DNA of 64,000 nucleotides. It comes from Kalaharituber pfeilii (Eukaryota; Ascomycota; Pezizomycetes; Pezizales; Pezizaceae). This document shows positions 1 to 11,519 of the stretch, piece by piece (the stretch's first letter is position 1; the number at the start of each line of letters is the position of its first letter). Below the pieces are notes generated by a model that saw nothing but the letters and a program-made list of their open reading frames with translations, was not told where the DNA came from and ran no database searches. The DNA lies in contig WHUZ01000025.1 of assembly GCA_015179045.1 (NCBI GenBank), forward strand, positions 1-64,000, read 5' to 3'. Position numbers and translations under genes: made by a program.

Positions 1-534
1 CTGCAATGCTGTTAAGTTATCTCATGTTCACACATCTCATGACATTGAAAGGGACCCGCCATATCTGTGAATTGAGCTCACGTTGTTACTTTTTGTACCG
101 TCGAAAAGGCCCTGTGATACCCTTTTAATCTCATGTTGCCATATCTCGTAACTGTCAAGAGAGGCCTGCCATACCTGTTAATAGAGCTCATTCTATAACA
201 TTTTCGTGCTGTCAAGGAAGACTGTTAATATATGTGAGTAAGTTGTGCGATGTGTGAGTAGGTTGTGTGATGTGTTGCCTCGCCTTGAAGAAGACGTTCA
301 ATGAAAATTGACTCCTGAATTGACTCCTGAATTCAACGTGCAATTAGGGGCAATTCTCACAGTGTCAACATGCAGGCCGGAGCCAGATTGATCAGCAACC
401 CGTCCTAATGCCTACTCTGGTTGTATCATGCTACTGTGGTAGTCTGGTTGCCATTGTGGGCTATCCTAGCCGACCCGTGAGATCACAGTGGACAGCTGAA
501 GTGGCCTGAGCGACCTCATCAGCACCGAATTTGG
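1..534. other. non-coding DNA with a degenerate direct repeat
   Basis: No coding region is recognised. Bases around 60-115 and 172-225 are diverged direct copies of each other: both hold a 'cat..ctgt.aat.gagctca' string followed by a similar tail. Short TGTGAGTAGGTTGTG repeats lie near 230-270. This is probably old repeat debris. Confidence 0.5.
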
Positions 535-541
535 CAACTTA

Positions 542-1376
542 TCTCTTGGGCGGGCAAAACTTCGCTAAATTCGATGCACTAGTTTCACTGTGTGGCGTCC
601 AGCCAAGAGGGTCTGTGTACTATCAAATTCCTGACCTCAAGCAATGGCCAGTACATATCTTAGGCACGGGAACAGCGCATATCTTATTCAATGTCTTTAT
701 ATCTACTAGAACGTTTCTCGAAGTTATTTATTACAGTACTTGAAAGCAAGAAGACAATCCTACTCGAGGAAGGCAAGCAGACGAGTTCCGTGGTAGCTTA
801 CCTGGAGACACCAAAGGACATCGGGAAAGTCAGACTCGGAGAAAGGTGGTTGAAGGCAGACGTGTATGAGACAAACAGGGGAAGGAAGTAGACAGGTCTT
901 AGACACGGCTCTGGTGGAAACTACCCGCATCACGAAGGACACGCGGGAAACACATGTATTTAGTGAATTCCTTTTCTTTAGTTAATATATACCTCGCCAT
1001 AGCCCATAGGGCGGCACGCGAGTAATGAAATTAAAAAAAAAAAAAAAAGTTCTTGAAAGGAAGGTCAATGCGCTTGTAGCGAGATATTAAATACGATTAT
1101 GAATTTGTGCAATATGTCGTATACCACTTTGTCAGAACCAGTATTATTTTTACTATTTCCACAGAATGACAACAGCATAACTATTAGATCATGTAGTTAG
1201 TCCTAGCAGTCAATATAATATGGGCTTATACAGTCTCATTAGTCTCGTAGTAGGCGAGTGCAATCCCACAAGTAAATGTGTCATTGCAAATTTGATATGA
1301 TTGATCGGCATGACAAGGACCAAAAGTAGTGAAACTAGTGCATCGAATTTAGCGAAGTTTTTGTCCGCCTAAGAGA
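542..1376 (+). mobile_element. MITE-Z copy 1 (TIR element carrying a half-LINE insertion)
   Basis: The terminal inverted repeats are about 45 bp. The left end starts TCTCTTGGGCGGGCAAAAC and the right end is its near-perfect reverse complement, finishing at 1376. The second copy at 43008-43526 has the same ends and is flanked by TA on both sides. This copy has TA on the left and CA on the right. No transposase is present, so it is a non-autonomous element. TA duplication suggests a Tc1/mariner/pogo-type mobiliser (inference). The half-LINE at 747-1047 is absent from the other copy, which gives a clean empty site. Confidence 0.82.
747..1047 (+). mobile_element. half-LINE A insertion, 5'-truncated
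   Basis: A 301-bp insertion ending in poly(A). It encodes the last residues of the family-A ORF1 (frame ending at 891: TSSVVAYLE..VRLGERWL..ETNRGRK) and then the family-A 3' UTR and terminal hairpin (CCTCGCCATAGCCC..GGGCGGCACGCGAG). The flanks AGTACTTGAAAG (735-746) and AGTTCTTGAAAG (1048-1059) are a 12-bp TSD with one mismatch. The second MITE-Z copy lacks the insert. Confidence 0.88.
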
Positions 1377-1669
1377 CACGAGACCCAACAGGGGCCCAAG
1401 CGCCTCAACAAGGCCGTAAGTGAGTCAGGACGTAGCTGACCCCGCCCGTTTTGCAATAGCGTAAACTTGATTTCAATACTAACAAGGGCAGTTCAGGCAT
1501 GCTGCGATATTGCCCAATTGAGTTAATTGACCATCTTTACCCCATTGGGCATATTGGGCGCACACATGAGATATGGAATTGTAGAATATATTTGAATATA
1601 TCAGGCACTTGAGCACATATGACATATTGAGCATATTGTATAAGTACATATCCAGTACATCAAACAGGC

Positions 1670-1885
1670 TCAGTGCGCGTAGGAATATTGAACATATTGA
1701 GTGCATGCGAGCATAGTGAGCATATTGAGCATGTTGAGCATATTGAGCATATTGAGCATGTTGAGTGCGCATATGAGATGTAGGGCATATTGGGCACATT
1801 GAGCACATTGAGCATGTTGAGTGCGCGCACATGAGATGTAGGACACATTGCGCGCATTGAGCATGTTGAGCACGTTGAGCACGTT
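1670..1885. repeat. minisatellite, about 9-bp unit (gagcatatt)
   Basis: The array repeats 'gagcatatt/gagcatgtt/gagcacatt' with interspersed 'gtgcgcacatgagatgtagg' blocks that recur at about 65-70 bp, so it has a higher-order structure. All six frames stay partly open only because the unit length is a multiple of three. It is not a gene. Confidence 0.85.
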
Positions 1886-2028
1886 ATGACGCTGGCAGCA
1901 GGATCACTTGCATCATGAGCGCTGAGGACCTTTTGTAATGCCATGGGTGCACCAAAGCAGAAAACTGATTTTATGTTTGGTCTAGCGGACGGTAACTCTC
2001 TGCGTTTACCACCTCTGTAACATAGGGT

Positions 2029-2085
2029 TTTTTTTTTTTTAAATTCACGTGACCCTGCATGCAGCTTTCCGCCATGGCAGGGCAA
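2029..2085 (-). mobile_element. LINE-B 3' tail, ultra-short insertion
   Basis: Poly(T), then the family-B terminal sequence in reverse (cacgtgaccctgcatgcag..gccatggcaggg). The TSD GTAACATAGGGT lies at 2017-2028 and 2086-2097. About 43 bases of element remain. Confidence 0.88.
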
Positions 2086-2654
2086 GTAACATAGGGTGCG
2101 GACGTCGCAGTGCAAGCAGCAGCAGCGCAATGGCCACGCATTTCTTTCGTAGTATAGTTTCATAGCATTTTTTACTCAGCAATTTCATGATTATGAAATA
2201 ATCAACTTGGCAAGTTGGAAACTAAATTCTGTTGAAGATTATGCAACGAGCATCACGGGACATATCACGTGAGGCTGCCATGTGTGAAGGATAGCACATG
2301 AACCGAGATTATGGTATAAGGTAATTCCATGTGATGAGGAATGTAAGTTGTGGATACGTGTTGTGATAATAAGCAACCTTAATACTCGCACAATTCGCTA
2401 GCAGCTCATGTCTATAAACAGGTGGATGTTAGGAGCACATACTGTACGTTGAATAGAAGACATAAGTGTGAACAATCTAATACGCATTCCTGCGCATCTT
2501 TTCCGTATATGTTGCTACGTATTTTGGTATCTTGGCGTGCTGATAGTGGTATCTTGGCGTGCTGAGAGTATCATGCTGCCGCTGAGACACAATTGGTCAC
2601 CAGCAGTACAAAATGACGCCATGGATGGTGGCTTCACTTTTAGCGCGACATGGC

Positions 2655-2790
2655 GCTGAGAAGAGGTGAAATGCATCCAGGGCGCACGAGGCGCTTGTGG
2701 GGTTTTCAGGACCCCGGGCGCTTCAGGGCGATTTTTTTTTTTTGCCGATGGTGGATACCCAAATGCGCCGAGATGCAATAATCATTGATC
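2655..2790. repeat. dispersed repeat C, copy 1
   Basis: It contains 'gcatccagggcgcacgaggcgct..ggggttttcaggaccccgggcgcttcagggcgatttttttttt'. A related copy at about 4060-4137 ends the Plavaka accessory gene. This GC-rich block has an internal poly(T) and no coding capacity. Its class is not resolved. Confidence 0.55.
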
Positions 2791-2955
2791 AAAGGTTCAC
2801 TGGTGGCATCAGGATGCGACAGGGTGTAAGATCTAGCGTCAACAGGTGGCTGAAAATCTAAATTTAATTACTGGTAGAGAAGAAGAATCTTTGTTTTTTA
2901 CTTTTAAGGCGCAATACGAAAGGTGGGTTGCATCAGGGCGCTGAGTAGGTACGCC

Positions 2956-3017
2956 TTTTTTTTTTTTTTTTTTTTTGGTCACATGACCCCGCATGCGGCT
3001 CTTCGCCATGGCAGGAC
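2956..3017 (-). mobile_element. LINE-B 3' tail, ultra-short insertion
   Basis: A poly(T) tract followed by the reversed family-B tail (cacatgaccccgcatgcggctcttcgccatggcagg). The 13-bp perfect TSD GAGTAGGTACGCC lies at 2943-2955 and 3018-3030. Confidence 0.92.
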
Positions 3018-3560
3018 GAGTAGGTACGCCTGAACGCAACCTTTGTTTTGGTCATGGATGCCCACTACTCAATTGAAATAAACTTTAACTGTTGCAAAGG
3101 GAGCTTTAGAACCTGGGCTACTCGCAGAGTCACTTACTCGGCTACTTATTGGACTGCTTATCGGGCTGCTCATTGGGTCGGCCACTACAGCCGCTGGTTG
3201 TTACTCACATGGGTCGGCTGGCAACCCAATATAGGATGATAGGCTGTTGCTCAGTACACTTCCAGGTTGCCGGTTGATACTGCAGGAATTACCCCTCATT
3301 CTGACGTCAAGTTCAGTGTTGACTAGGTTGGTGATACAACGTGCCGACGCGCTCCGAGCATGTTTGTTTATGTTTGTTGACGCGACTGTTGCAGCACATA
3401 TTTACAGGTATGGCAGGCCCCTCTTAACAGCATGACATTTGGCAGAAAAAGCTATTGACAGGTAGGGCAGCTCTCCTCAATGCTCCTCGATGCACCACAA
3501 TGAGCCGAATTCTCTATTGCACCGAGAGTGGCAAAATGGACTATATTACATGAAGCAGGA

Positions 3561-3614
3561 TTTTTTTTTTTTTTTATTTCATTACTCGCATACCGCCTAT
3601 CAGGCTACGGCGAG
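3561..3614 (-). mobile_element. LINE-A 3' tail, ultra-short insertion
   Basis: Poly(T), then ATTTCATTACTCGCATACCGCC..GGCTACGGCGAG, which is the reverse of the family-A hairpin tail. The TSD ATGAAGCAGGA lies at 3550-3560 and 3615-3625. Confidence 0.92.
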
Positions 3615-3899
3615 ATGAAGCAGGAGCGGTAGGGTGACCGATAATGGTATGGCATGATAGGATGATGAAGGGGCACCTGGATATAGATCACAATAGCTAG
3701 ATATACATAATCAGTTGTCAAACAAGGCGTTCTATCTGCAGTACTTGCTATTGTAAAAAAGCTTCTTCAGTGTCTATAAGTGGTTAATACCGTGAAAGCA
3801 CATGGCAAACTTATCAGTTGCGCAGAGACGTAATAGAGGCATCTGGAAACTGCCTGGGTGTAAACAACCTTAGTTAGTGTGTCTAGTTATGATCAACAG

Positions 3900-4076
3900 G
3901 TAACATGCATCCAGGGTGCATAGGACGTTACAATGAATAGATGAGGTGCATTCAGGGCGCACAGAGCCTTAGTTACTGCGCCAGGTTACAATGAATAGAT
4001 GACGTGCATCCAGGGCGCACAGAGCCTTGTCTAGTGCGCCTGGTTATAATGAATAGATGACGTGCATCCAGGGCGC
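3900..4076. repeat. tandem repeat, about 57-bp unit, three copies
   Basis: The unit holds GAATAGATGACGTGCATCC, AGGGCGCACAGAGCCTT and TGCGCC(T/A)GGTTA. Three units run directly into the repeat-C sequence that replaces the end of the Plavaka accessory gene. Confidence 0.8.
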
Positions 4077-5166
4077 TCAAGGCGCTTGGGGGGTATTCAC
4101 ATTCCCGGGTGCTTCAGGGCGATTTTTCGTTTTTGCTGATGCACCCCGGCTACCACGACTACCACCACCATCACGATTTCCGCTGCCTCCTTGTCCACAT
4201 CCACCAGCAGCTCTTTTATGTCCTCTTCTAGCAGGAGTGGGTGGCGCCGGTGCTGAGTTTAGTATAGCTTGGACTTCCACCACAGCCTCATTTCTGAGAG
4301 TCCACAGAGCAACAGAGAAATGAAAGTCCTGCTCAACCTTAAAGAAGGTGCGTGTTTTGATCCACCATTCACCTATAGTACGGCCAGCGGGGATTGCTGG
4401 ACCATAGGCAGCTACCAGAGCTGCCAAGGTAGGAGTTGGAAGGTGGATGGCAAGAGATGGGGCCACACATGGCCATTGTGGAACTGGGGCTGACCTTCTA
4501 GCGCTTTGTGCCATAGTATCTGGATCAACAGTATAGATTTGGATGGCACGCGGGAAGGTTGGGTCATCATTAATGGCACCTGGCGGAATGGTAGGACCAC
4601 CATAAGCCGGACGAGCAGCTGCCAGACCACCAGCAGCTGCTGGTACCCCCTGGTAGGCAGCCGCAGCATCTATTGCCAGCTGATCCCGTGTTCGCTCTGA
4701 CTCTCTGAGTTTTTTTGCAATATCCTGGCACAGCAGATTTACAGCATGCTTAATATCATTATTTGTGGCATATTTCTGCTGCCCAAGAGGGGCAAAAGTG
4801 GACCTATGAGCAGCCCATTGACAGAAGTCTGCCCAGCGTATAGCCCCTGCTGCCTGACGGCCAACAATTTTCTGATCTCGAAGGCCATTCGAGACATCCG
4901 AGCGCCAATATTGGTATAGGGAACTAGGCATTCCCTCCTCGATGAACCCACATTTCTCCACCAGGTCTTTGATTCGTGAGTCCCCTTTTTCTCGATTGCC
5001 ACCGTCATCATCTCCGTCATCATCTCCGTCTGGCGAGCACACTTTCTCAAAGGCATATCTTCCGGTGGATGGGTCAATGTTGGATGAGTGCTGTGGTGGA
5101 AGTGGAATATCAGACCAGTGCTCTATATAGGTACCGTATTTGTCACTTTGTTTCTCTACCAGCCAT
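4077..5166 (-). CDS. Plavaka accessory protein, copy 1 (C-terminus replaced by repeat C)
   Basis: The frame is open from about 5150 to 4077 with no family known to me. It is divergent from the Plavaka transposase, with about 400 bp between them. The likely start is the ATG-GCT-GGT at 5166, because the related spliced gene at 43947 begins with the same MAG and a short first exon; the exact splice here is unresolved. Visible parts are an acidic Asp/Gly stretch, a core with GFIEEGMPSSLYQYWRSD and a DIAKKLRESERTRDQ helix, a Pro/Ala-rich middle with WWIKTRTFF, and an RGG-like tail beginning GRGQ/GSGNRDGGGSRGSRG. In copy 2 (41206-41803) the tail continues into a long RGG/RGRG stretch. Here the last residues (ASAKTKNRPE..) come from repeat C, so the tail is lost. 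An RNA- or DNA-binding role for the RGG tail is inference. Confidence 0.7.
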
Positions 5167-5389
5167 GTCTATTTCTGTGTCAATAACAGTCAATTTCTTT
5201 GTCTAGGCTTTTTGTCCCACCGGAGTGTCGGTTTCTTTGTCCACCGTGTTTGTTTTTGTTTGTTCATCGTCTCAACTAAATACATTCCCATCTATTGTAG
5301 GTAGGCACATATACCTTTAGCGTCTATGGCCATACTTTGCAATGTCCTTTTTGTCTGCTTAAGATCACAATCTAACATGTCTGCCATGA

Positions 5390-5485
5390 ATGGGGTTGCT
5401 AGTAAGTGGAAATTGTGGGTTGCTAGTAAGTGGAAGTTGTGGGTTGCTAGTAAGTGGAAGTTGTGGGTTGCTAGTAAGTGGAGGT
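5390..5485 (+). repeat. 22-24-bp minisatellite in the Plavaka 5' region
   Basis: There are four units of GTTGCTAGTAAGTGGAA(G/A)TTGTGG. It lies just upstream of the transposase zinc-finger exon. Copy 2 (about 35105-35148) has only two units, so the array has changed since duplication. Confidence 0.85.
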
Positions 5486-5571
5486 TCAATTACTGGATGT
5501 CCTGAATCTTACTATACTAACTTTTATACTGTATCCCTCAGATTTGGCAACAGACATCTAGAATCGAGTAA

Positions 5572-8500
5572 CATGAGGTGCCCATATTGTCAAAAGATTT
5601 ATAGCCTAGCGGGACCATATGTTCGCCATGTCCGTAAAGAACATCCGGGTGCGTCGCTCTACCCAGCAGAAAGCCTTAAGCCTCTCAGTGTCCGGTTATT
5701 CCTCCTCAAAAAAGCGACGACGCATTGAAGGTCCGCACCATGCTGGTAAAAACCATGCTATAGATGCTGACAATCTCTTATAATATCTTCCGGCAACGGT
5801 TGTAGCTCAGCAAGCAAGTGTGGGAGACAACCATTCGATCGCTACCAGGGCGAATGCAGATAACTCGGTCAACGTCGGCCCTCTGACTCTGGTGGTCCGC
5901 GACCAGCTTTTCGATAACGTCCGCAGCTCTTCATGGAACCCTTTTCATCCATTTCAGAATGTCTATGAATATAAACTTGCTCGATATTTTTATGAAAGCA
6001 GAGCAACGCTAAAGGACATAGACATGTTTTTCAAGACGGGGCTGCTTCCGAAGGGATCGACAGAGACTTTGAAAGTCCAATTCAAGTCTGGAGACACATG
6101 GCGCCAGCTAATCAGGCAGATAGCGGATGAACCCTCTTGGGAAAAAGGGCATGTCGACTTTCACTTGCAACAGAATGTGGGCTTTTATTACCGGAATATT
6201 CAGGAGTGTGCCTAATATCTTCTCCGTCAGCGAGCATACGTTGATAGTCTAGTCTTTGAAGCTACTACCGAGTATGACCAGAATAAGCAGCGAGTCTATT
6301 CTGAACTGCATACTGCGGACTGGTGGGTGGAGAAACAAGTAAGTGTATTTGTCTAATACTCATGACAGGTTGAAACTGACTCCACTTCTGGACTCTCAGC
6401 GGCTGCTCAGTCCTAATGTAACAGTGGTTCCCATCCTCTTGGCATCTGATCAGACTCACCTAACAAACTTCTCCGGGGATAAAAAACTATGGCCAGTGTA
6501 CATGTCGATTGGGAATATTGTTTCAAGGGTCCGGAATGCCCTGCCATGGCGAACAGCTACAAGCGGGGTCATGTGATACAAAAAAAAAAAAAAAAAAAAA
6601 GGGTCCGGAATAAGCCATCTGCACATGCATGGGTGCCAATAGCACTCCTTCCTGTCAACCCAAAACGGATGTCAGGCATCTCTGGGTGGACGAAGAAGGA
6701 TCAAGGGGTTGATTCGTTACAAGTCTTTCATGACATAATGAGGACAGTCCTTAGACCCCTTGTCCACCTTTATGAGGTGAGCGAACATGATCTCCCCAAG
6801 ACAGAATAGGATGGCTCAGACACTGACAGCTTGCAGGCTGGTGGAGTTGAGATGCTCTGCGCCGATGAAAAAGTACGCAAATGTGTACCTATACTTTGTA
6901 CCTGGCATGCGGATTATATGGAAAACATCAACATCCACGGAATCAAGCTCAATCTCTGCCCAATGTGCACCGTTCCTAAAGAGGCACTGGGAACCCTTCC
7001 TAAGACGGCATATAGCCAGCGGGACCATTTACGATATCAACAGTACCTGAGGTCCAAGAATACAGCGCTTTTGGATAAGCATGGGATGAAGCCGATATCC
7101 AATGCCCTTTGGAGTCTTCCCACCGTCTCCCACAAGAGGTTATGAGTCCAGATATACTTCACAATATACACTCAGGTATAATGGAGCACCTGATGGAATG
7201 GATCGATGGCTTTCTGAAGAAACACAACAGACTGTCAGTGTTCGATGACATCTGGTCTAACATTCCCCTTATCCTGGGTATTTTCGTCCAAACAAGCCAT
7301 ATCGAAGTGTTACTCAATGGAGCGGAAAGGAGATGCGGTACTTTGGGAGGGTGATCTTGGCTTGTTTTACAGCTGCTCTTCGTCGTCAAGTGGACAATCA
7401 GGGTATGGATGGAGCCACTCATGTGAGCTTCTCGAAAGCGATCAAGGCTGTACGATATCTGTCGGACTTCTGCCTCATGGCGCAATATCCTAGCCATACA
7501 CAAGAGACTGTGACGTACATGAAGAACTATCTAACCAAGTTTCATGAATATAGTGGTGTCTTCATCGAGTTTAGAGCCAGTAAAGCAGCCAAGAAGCACG
7601 CAAAGAAGGCTGCTAAGGAGCTGGCATTGGACCAAGCCACTCTTTATGATTACTTCAAGACAGCGACTCAGAAAGCAAACCTCCGGAAAGAGCATCGTGA
7701 GGAGCGGGCAGCGCTTGTTCAGGATGTTGTACAGTGCAATTCGTCATTCAACTTCCCGAAGCTTCATCTGCTATCACATTATGCTGAACAGGTATTCCGG
7801 TTTGGAAGTCTTCCACAGTACTCAACGGAGATATCGGAAGCCATGCACAAACCGTTAAAGGACGCCTATAGGCGGTCGAATAAGGTGGACGCAACCGAGC
7901 AGATACTGGATATATATACTCGCACGCATAGTATGGCAATGTTAGAGAAAAATTTAGTTGCATGGTCACGGATTCTTCCCTTGCCAAGGGAATATTTAGA
8001 TGCTTTGGAGGGTCGAGAACTAGATGGTGAACAGTCGAAAGTGGATCAAGAGCAGCTGATAGTCCGGCTGATGCAAAAACAGCACATTGAAGAGATTGTG
8101 CCAGGAAAACATGGAAAGAGGAGGCGAGACTTAAAGCTGTTGGACGTTGCAGATGAGTTACATCTGCCTCGCCTTGTTGAGCTGACTTACAAGTTTTTCC
8201 AGTTACACTACATGCATGCATGTCCTGCGGACGAGGACAAGCTGGCAACGTATCCTGCTGAGATCTTTACAGCCATTGACATTAAAGTTCCGGACTTTCA
8301 AGGGCAAGAGATACAACGACACATAGCTAGATGCACAGGAACTAGAAGGTTTCGAAATCGTTCTGCTCCACGGGCAGATTGGGTGTGGGTGCGCTATAAA
8401 GCCAAGGAAGACAATCAAGTGGGTGAACTAAATGGGCGAATTCCTGGTAAACTGAAAGGGATTATCAGGGTCTACGATGAGACTGAGAGTGTTGTATATG

Positions 8501-8724
8501 AGCTTGCTTATATTACATTATTGAGGGCGAAAAATAATAATCCAAAACCACAGGGGGAGGAGGGCATGGTCAGAGTGGAGAACCGTGGGGAGGATAAATC
8601 GGACCGTGTGGTAAATGTATCGGACATTGAGGGGATAGCTCATCTCATTGAGTTGGAGCCAGGGCGATGTTGGATAGTGAATAGCAGGATAGATTTGACT
8701 ACGTGGAATCAACTATATGATTGA
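5572..8724 (+). pseudogene. Plavaka transposase, copy 1 (broken)
   Basis: The product would be the cut-and-paste transposase of a Plavaka element. Order of parts: an N-terminal C2H2 finger (CPYC..HVRKEH), the WNPF..F..KLARYF region, the hallmark VVPILLASDQTHLTNFSGDK, then MLCADEKVRKCVPILCTWHADY and the LCPMCTVP knuckle, and a long helical C-terminus. Two introns can be read: 6339-6399 (GTAAGT..CTGAC..CTCAG) and 6777-6836 (GTGAGC..CTGAC..TGCAG). Defects: TAA where copy 2 has CAA (near 6213), a LINE-B tail inserted at 6538-6598, a one-base loss near 7132, and an altered 9-bp-longer segment near 7270. A stop near 5779 is shared with copy 2. Confidence 0.85.
6538..6598 (+). mobile_element. LINE-B 3' tail inside the Plavaka transposase
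   Basis: GCCCTGCCATGGCGAACAGC..GCGGGGTCATGTGAT plus poly(A). The 13-bp TSD AAGGGTCCGGAAT lies at 6525-6537 and 6599-6611. Copy 2 near 32537-32550 carries the uninterrupted site, so insertion came after the Plavaka duplication. Confidence 0.95.
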
Positions 8725-8869
8725 AGACTATGTATTAGATTAGATCTAAATATTTAATATCAATTATTTTATAGTAAACGAAGACAAATATGGCTAGTAA
8801 AGAGAATGTATTTAATAATGGAGATCTGAGTAGAGGAGGAATAGTAGATTGATTAAGGCTGGAGGAAGA

Positions 8870-9310
8870 GGAAAAGAACTTTATATTAAGACGTAGAAGA
8901 AAAGAGTACTATAACAGGACTCACAGAGGAAAAATAGTGTACTAGAATACAAAGAAAAAGAATTTATATTAGAGCGTAGAGAAGAATATTATATCAGGAT
9001 GCAGAAGAGGAGAACTTTATATCAGGACACAGAAGAGGAAGACTTTATATCAGGACGCAGAAGAGGAGAACTTTATATCAGGACGCAGAAGAGAAGAATG
9101 TTATGTCAGGATACAGATGAAAAAACTTTGTATTAAGATATAGAAGAGAAGAATATTATGTCCAGATGTATAGTAAAAAAGTACTATAACAAGACACAAA
9201 GAAGAAAAATAATGTGTCAGGATATAAAAGAAGAGAATATTATATCTGGATACAGAAATACATATATATATATCTAGAGGTATAAAAGAAAAGAATAAAA
9301 AAAGAATTTG
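8870..9310. repeat. degenerate minisatellite, 3' region of Plavaka
   Basis: Repeats of 'agaagagaagaactttatatcaggacgc' at about 28-30 bp, A/G-rich on this strand. The same block is present inverted at about 29860-30290 in copy 2, so it belongs to the duplicated unit. No protein is supported. Confidence 0.75.
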
Positions 9311-9474
9311 AGGACGCACCTATATAGCTTCCGGACGCACTTTTTTCTTTCCTGATGTGGGGGCTATGGCGACATATACGGCGGCCGGGAGTTACAAATT
9401 GCTAAAAGTCGAAAATCGAAAATCGAACAGTCGAAAGTCCCGTTGCAACGCCAGCACCACAACAAAAATTAATG

Positions 9475-9694
9475 TGCCCGATGTGGTAACGATCCGCCCC
9501 CTGTAATGATCCACTCTCTTGGCACTCCTCGTCATTCATTCCTCCCTCTACTACTTATTTGGGATGTATTGCAACAAATTTCGGTGCTGCACTGTGTGGA
9601 AATATCTCAACTTGTGCGGCTCAAAAAAGGATAACCCCAGTATTGGCACAGGGACCCGTAAAAAAATCTTGGGGATTAGGCAATATTGGGGTTA
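9475..9694. repeat. truncated pogo-type ends at the Plavaka 3' flank
   Basis: Bases 9477-9545 repeat the pogo-1 terminal sequence (GTGCCCGATGTGGTAACGATCC..). Bases 9626-9672 carry a different pogo-type end (GGATAACCCCAGTATTGGC..CCCGTAAAAAAATCTTGGGGATTA), which is also the right end of the pogo-2 element near 28110. The same junction, inverted, flanks Plavaka copy 2 at 29541-29690. Confidence 0.65.
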
Positions 9695-9779
9695 GCGTGC
9701 CCGAAGTGGTAACGAGCTGCCGCCCTGTAACGATCCGCTCTCTTGGCACTCCTCGTCATGCATTCCTTGCCCTATTACC

Positions 9780-10060
9780 TATTACCGGATATATTGCGAC
9801 TACGGAAATTGCATAGTATTATATCAATTTGATATCGCTGAATCTGAATATACTATCATAATAAGGAAAAAGCCAAAATTCCAATAACTATAACCGAATT
9901 CATCATTATTCATATGAATTAACCCCTCCCTGCATATAATATAGCTCAATATTCTCAGAATCAGGAAAATAATATAGAAAATGAGTAATAATCATTCGCC
10001 TAGCACTAGTCTTTTCAGTTAAAGTTAATAAATGTATATAGGAATTATATAGGATACACG
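9780..10060. other. pogo-1 3' untranslated interior
   Basis: AT-rich DNA between the left inverted repeat of pogo-1 and its transposase stop codon. Nothing else is recognised. Confidence 0.5.
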
Positions 10061-11354
10061 CACCTTCAAATATATAGAAGAAATTCACATTCTCGAGCTA
10101 ATCTCTGTACCTCAATATCATCATCAGTGTCCTCAGAGTCCTCAGGTGATCCAGGAATACTAGGACTGGAAGTAGTGGTAGATGAAGCACTAGAGATAGT
10201 AGCAGTAACTTCGTCTGAGGCATCAGGTATGATAGAAGAGGTCTGTGGCTCGAGATTTACTACCGGAACCTCCTTCACCCCCCCCCTTAGCAGGTGTTCG
10301 GACCCTCCCACCTCCTGAACCATAGGCCTTCCTCGGCCCCGGCCTCGCCCGAGAGCTCCCCCACGACCTGTCTTTGCGGCCCGCTCAGCTGCAGCTATTT
10401 CTCTCTGTTCTTGTTTCTCTTTTGCCTTTCTTTCTCGCTCCTCCGCTGCTAGCTGCTTTTTCACTTCAGCAGCTTCTTTCTTATCCTCAGCTATTTTTCG
10501 TCGCTCCTCTGCCTTCTGAATTTTCTCTTCCTCTTTTCTTATCTTCTCTACTGCTTTTTGTTCCTTTTCCAGCCTCTTCCGCTCTTTCTTTTCCTCTGCT
10601 TCCAGTGCTGCTTTGACTTCGACTTGTCGAGAGGATTCAATATATGCTCGATTAAGAGTCCGAGGGCCTTTAATATGCTTCAAACTACCAGCCGGAGCTT
10701 TTTTGACTATCTTACCATTCCATAGAGCTTTGAAGGTTGTAGCATTAGGCTCAATCACCGTATATTTTGTTAGCTTTTCCTCCAGAAACAATACATGATC
10801 CATCACAGTCTTGCGTGTATGTGGAGTCAAAATTGCCTTGTCCAGAGCAGTTCGCAGTACTATTTGCTTTGATGGAGTATCTAATATAGAGAGATCTGAA
10901 TTGACCGTCATTGTCGCTTGAACTTGAGGAGGAATAACTTTGTCGGGATCAATAGGCCAGCATCCAGACCCCCGCCATGCACCCAAAATAGTATCGGTAG
11001 TAAAAGTAGATTGTGTGGCACCACAAAGAATTTCCTAGAAGTCAGGTTTGCGCAAAATATCACGAGGCTTTTGATATATCCAATCTTGTAAGCCATTGCG
11101 GTAGTATCTTTGGAGAGGAGAGAAACATCCAACATCAAGAGGTTGCATTAAATGAGTTGAATGTGGAGGAAGACAAAGCATTTGAATCCGGTGATTGAGT
11201 GCATATTCAACGACTTGGTAAGCGACATGGGAAGAGTGACAATTAAAAGGCGCCAAGGATATTCGGATATATTAGAGGGAGGTAAGGTCAGTGAATCGCG
11301 CGAAATAATTATACTGCGTTTGTCATGTATAGTGCTTGTAGGAAGGCCGGTTGC

Positions 11355-11500
11355 TATGGGGGTGCGGCGGTAGAGGCGGTGGAGGCAGTGGAGGCGGTGG
11401 AGGCGGTGGAGGCGGTGGAGGCGGTGGAGGCGGTGGAGGCGGTGGAGGTGGTGGAGGCAGGGGCGGTGGAGGCAGTGGAGGTGGTGGAGGTAGTGGTAGG
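11355..11500. repeat. 9-bp minisatellite (GGTGGAGGC)n inside the transposase
   Basis: About 15 units. On the transposase strand and frame it encodes Thr-Ala-Ser/Thr-Thr-Ser repeats, placed where pogo-2 reads TRPATPPTTKPIYRL. It therefore grew from a Thr/Pro-rich linker before the second catalytic Asp. Confidence 0.85.
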
Positions 11501-11519
11501 GTTCACGGGGCGAGTATAT

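Larger units (their letters stand above)
4138..9640 (+). mobile_element. Plavaka DNA transposon copy 1 (degenerate)
   Basis: The segment matches 29541-41830 on the other strand, once the insertions in that copy are removed. It carries a divergent gene pair: transposase (+) and accessory protein (-). The shared 3' flank is an Arg/Lys-poor AT-rich stretch, then a minisatellite, then a truncated pogo end. The left end is cut by repeat C near 4137. The homologous transposase proteins differ at only about 7 of 460 compared residues, so the copies are recent. The outer inverted repeats could not be placed. Confidence 0.75.

Noticed and set aside
1479..2163. Three long minus-strand open frames (up to 167 codons) rich in Met, Cys and Ser
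   Set aside because: They are translations of the 9-bp minisatellite and its flank; the unit length of three codons keeps several frames open.
6213..11038. Repeat-induced point mutation as the cause of the stops in Plavaka copy 1 (CAA to TAA) and pogo-1 (TGG to TAG)
   Set aside because: Two transitions are too few; the copies are otherwise nearly identical, unlike heavily mutated repeats. A dinucleotide-bias calculation would be needed.
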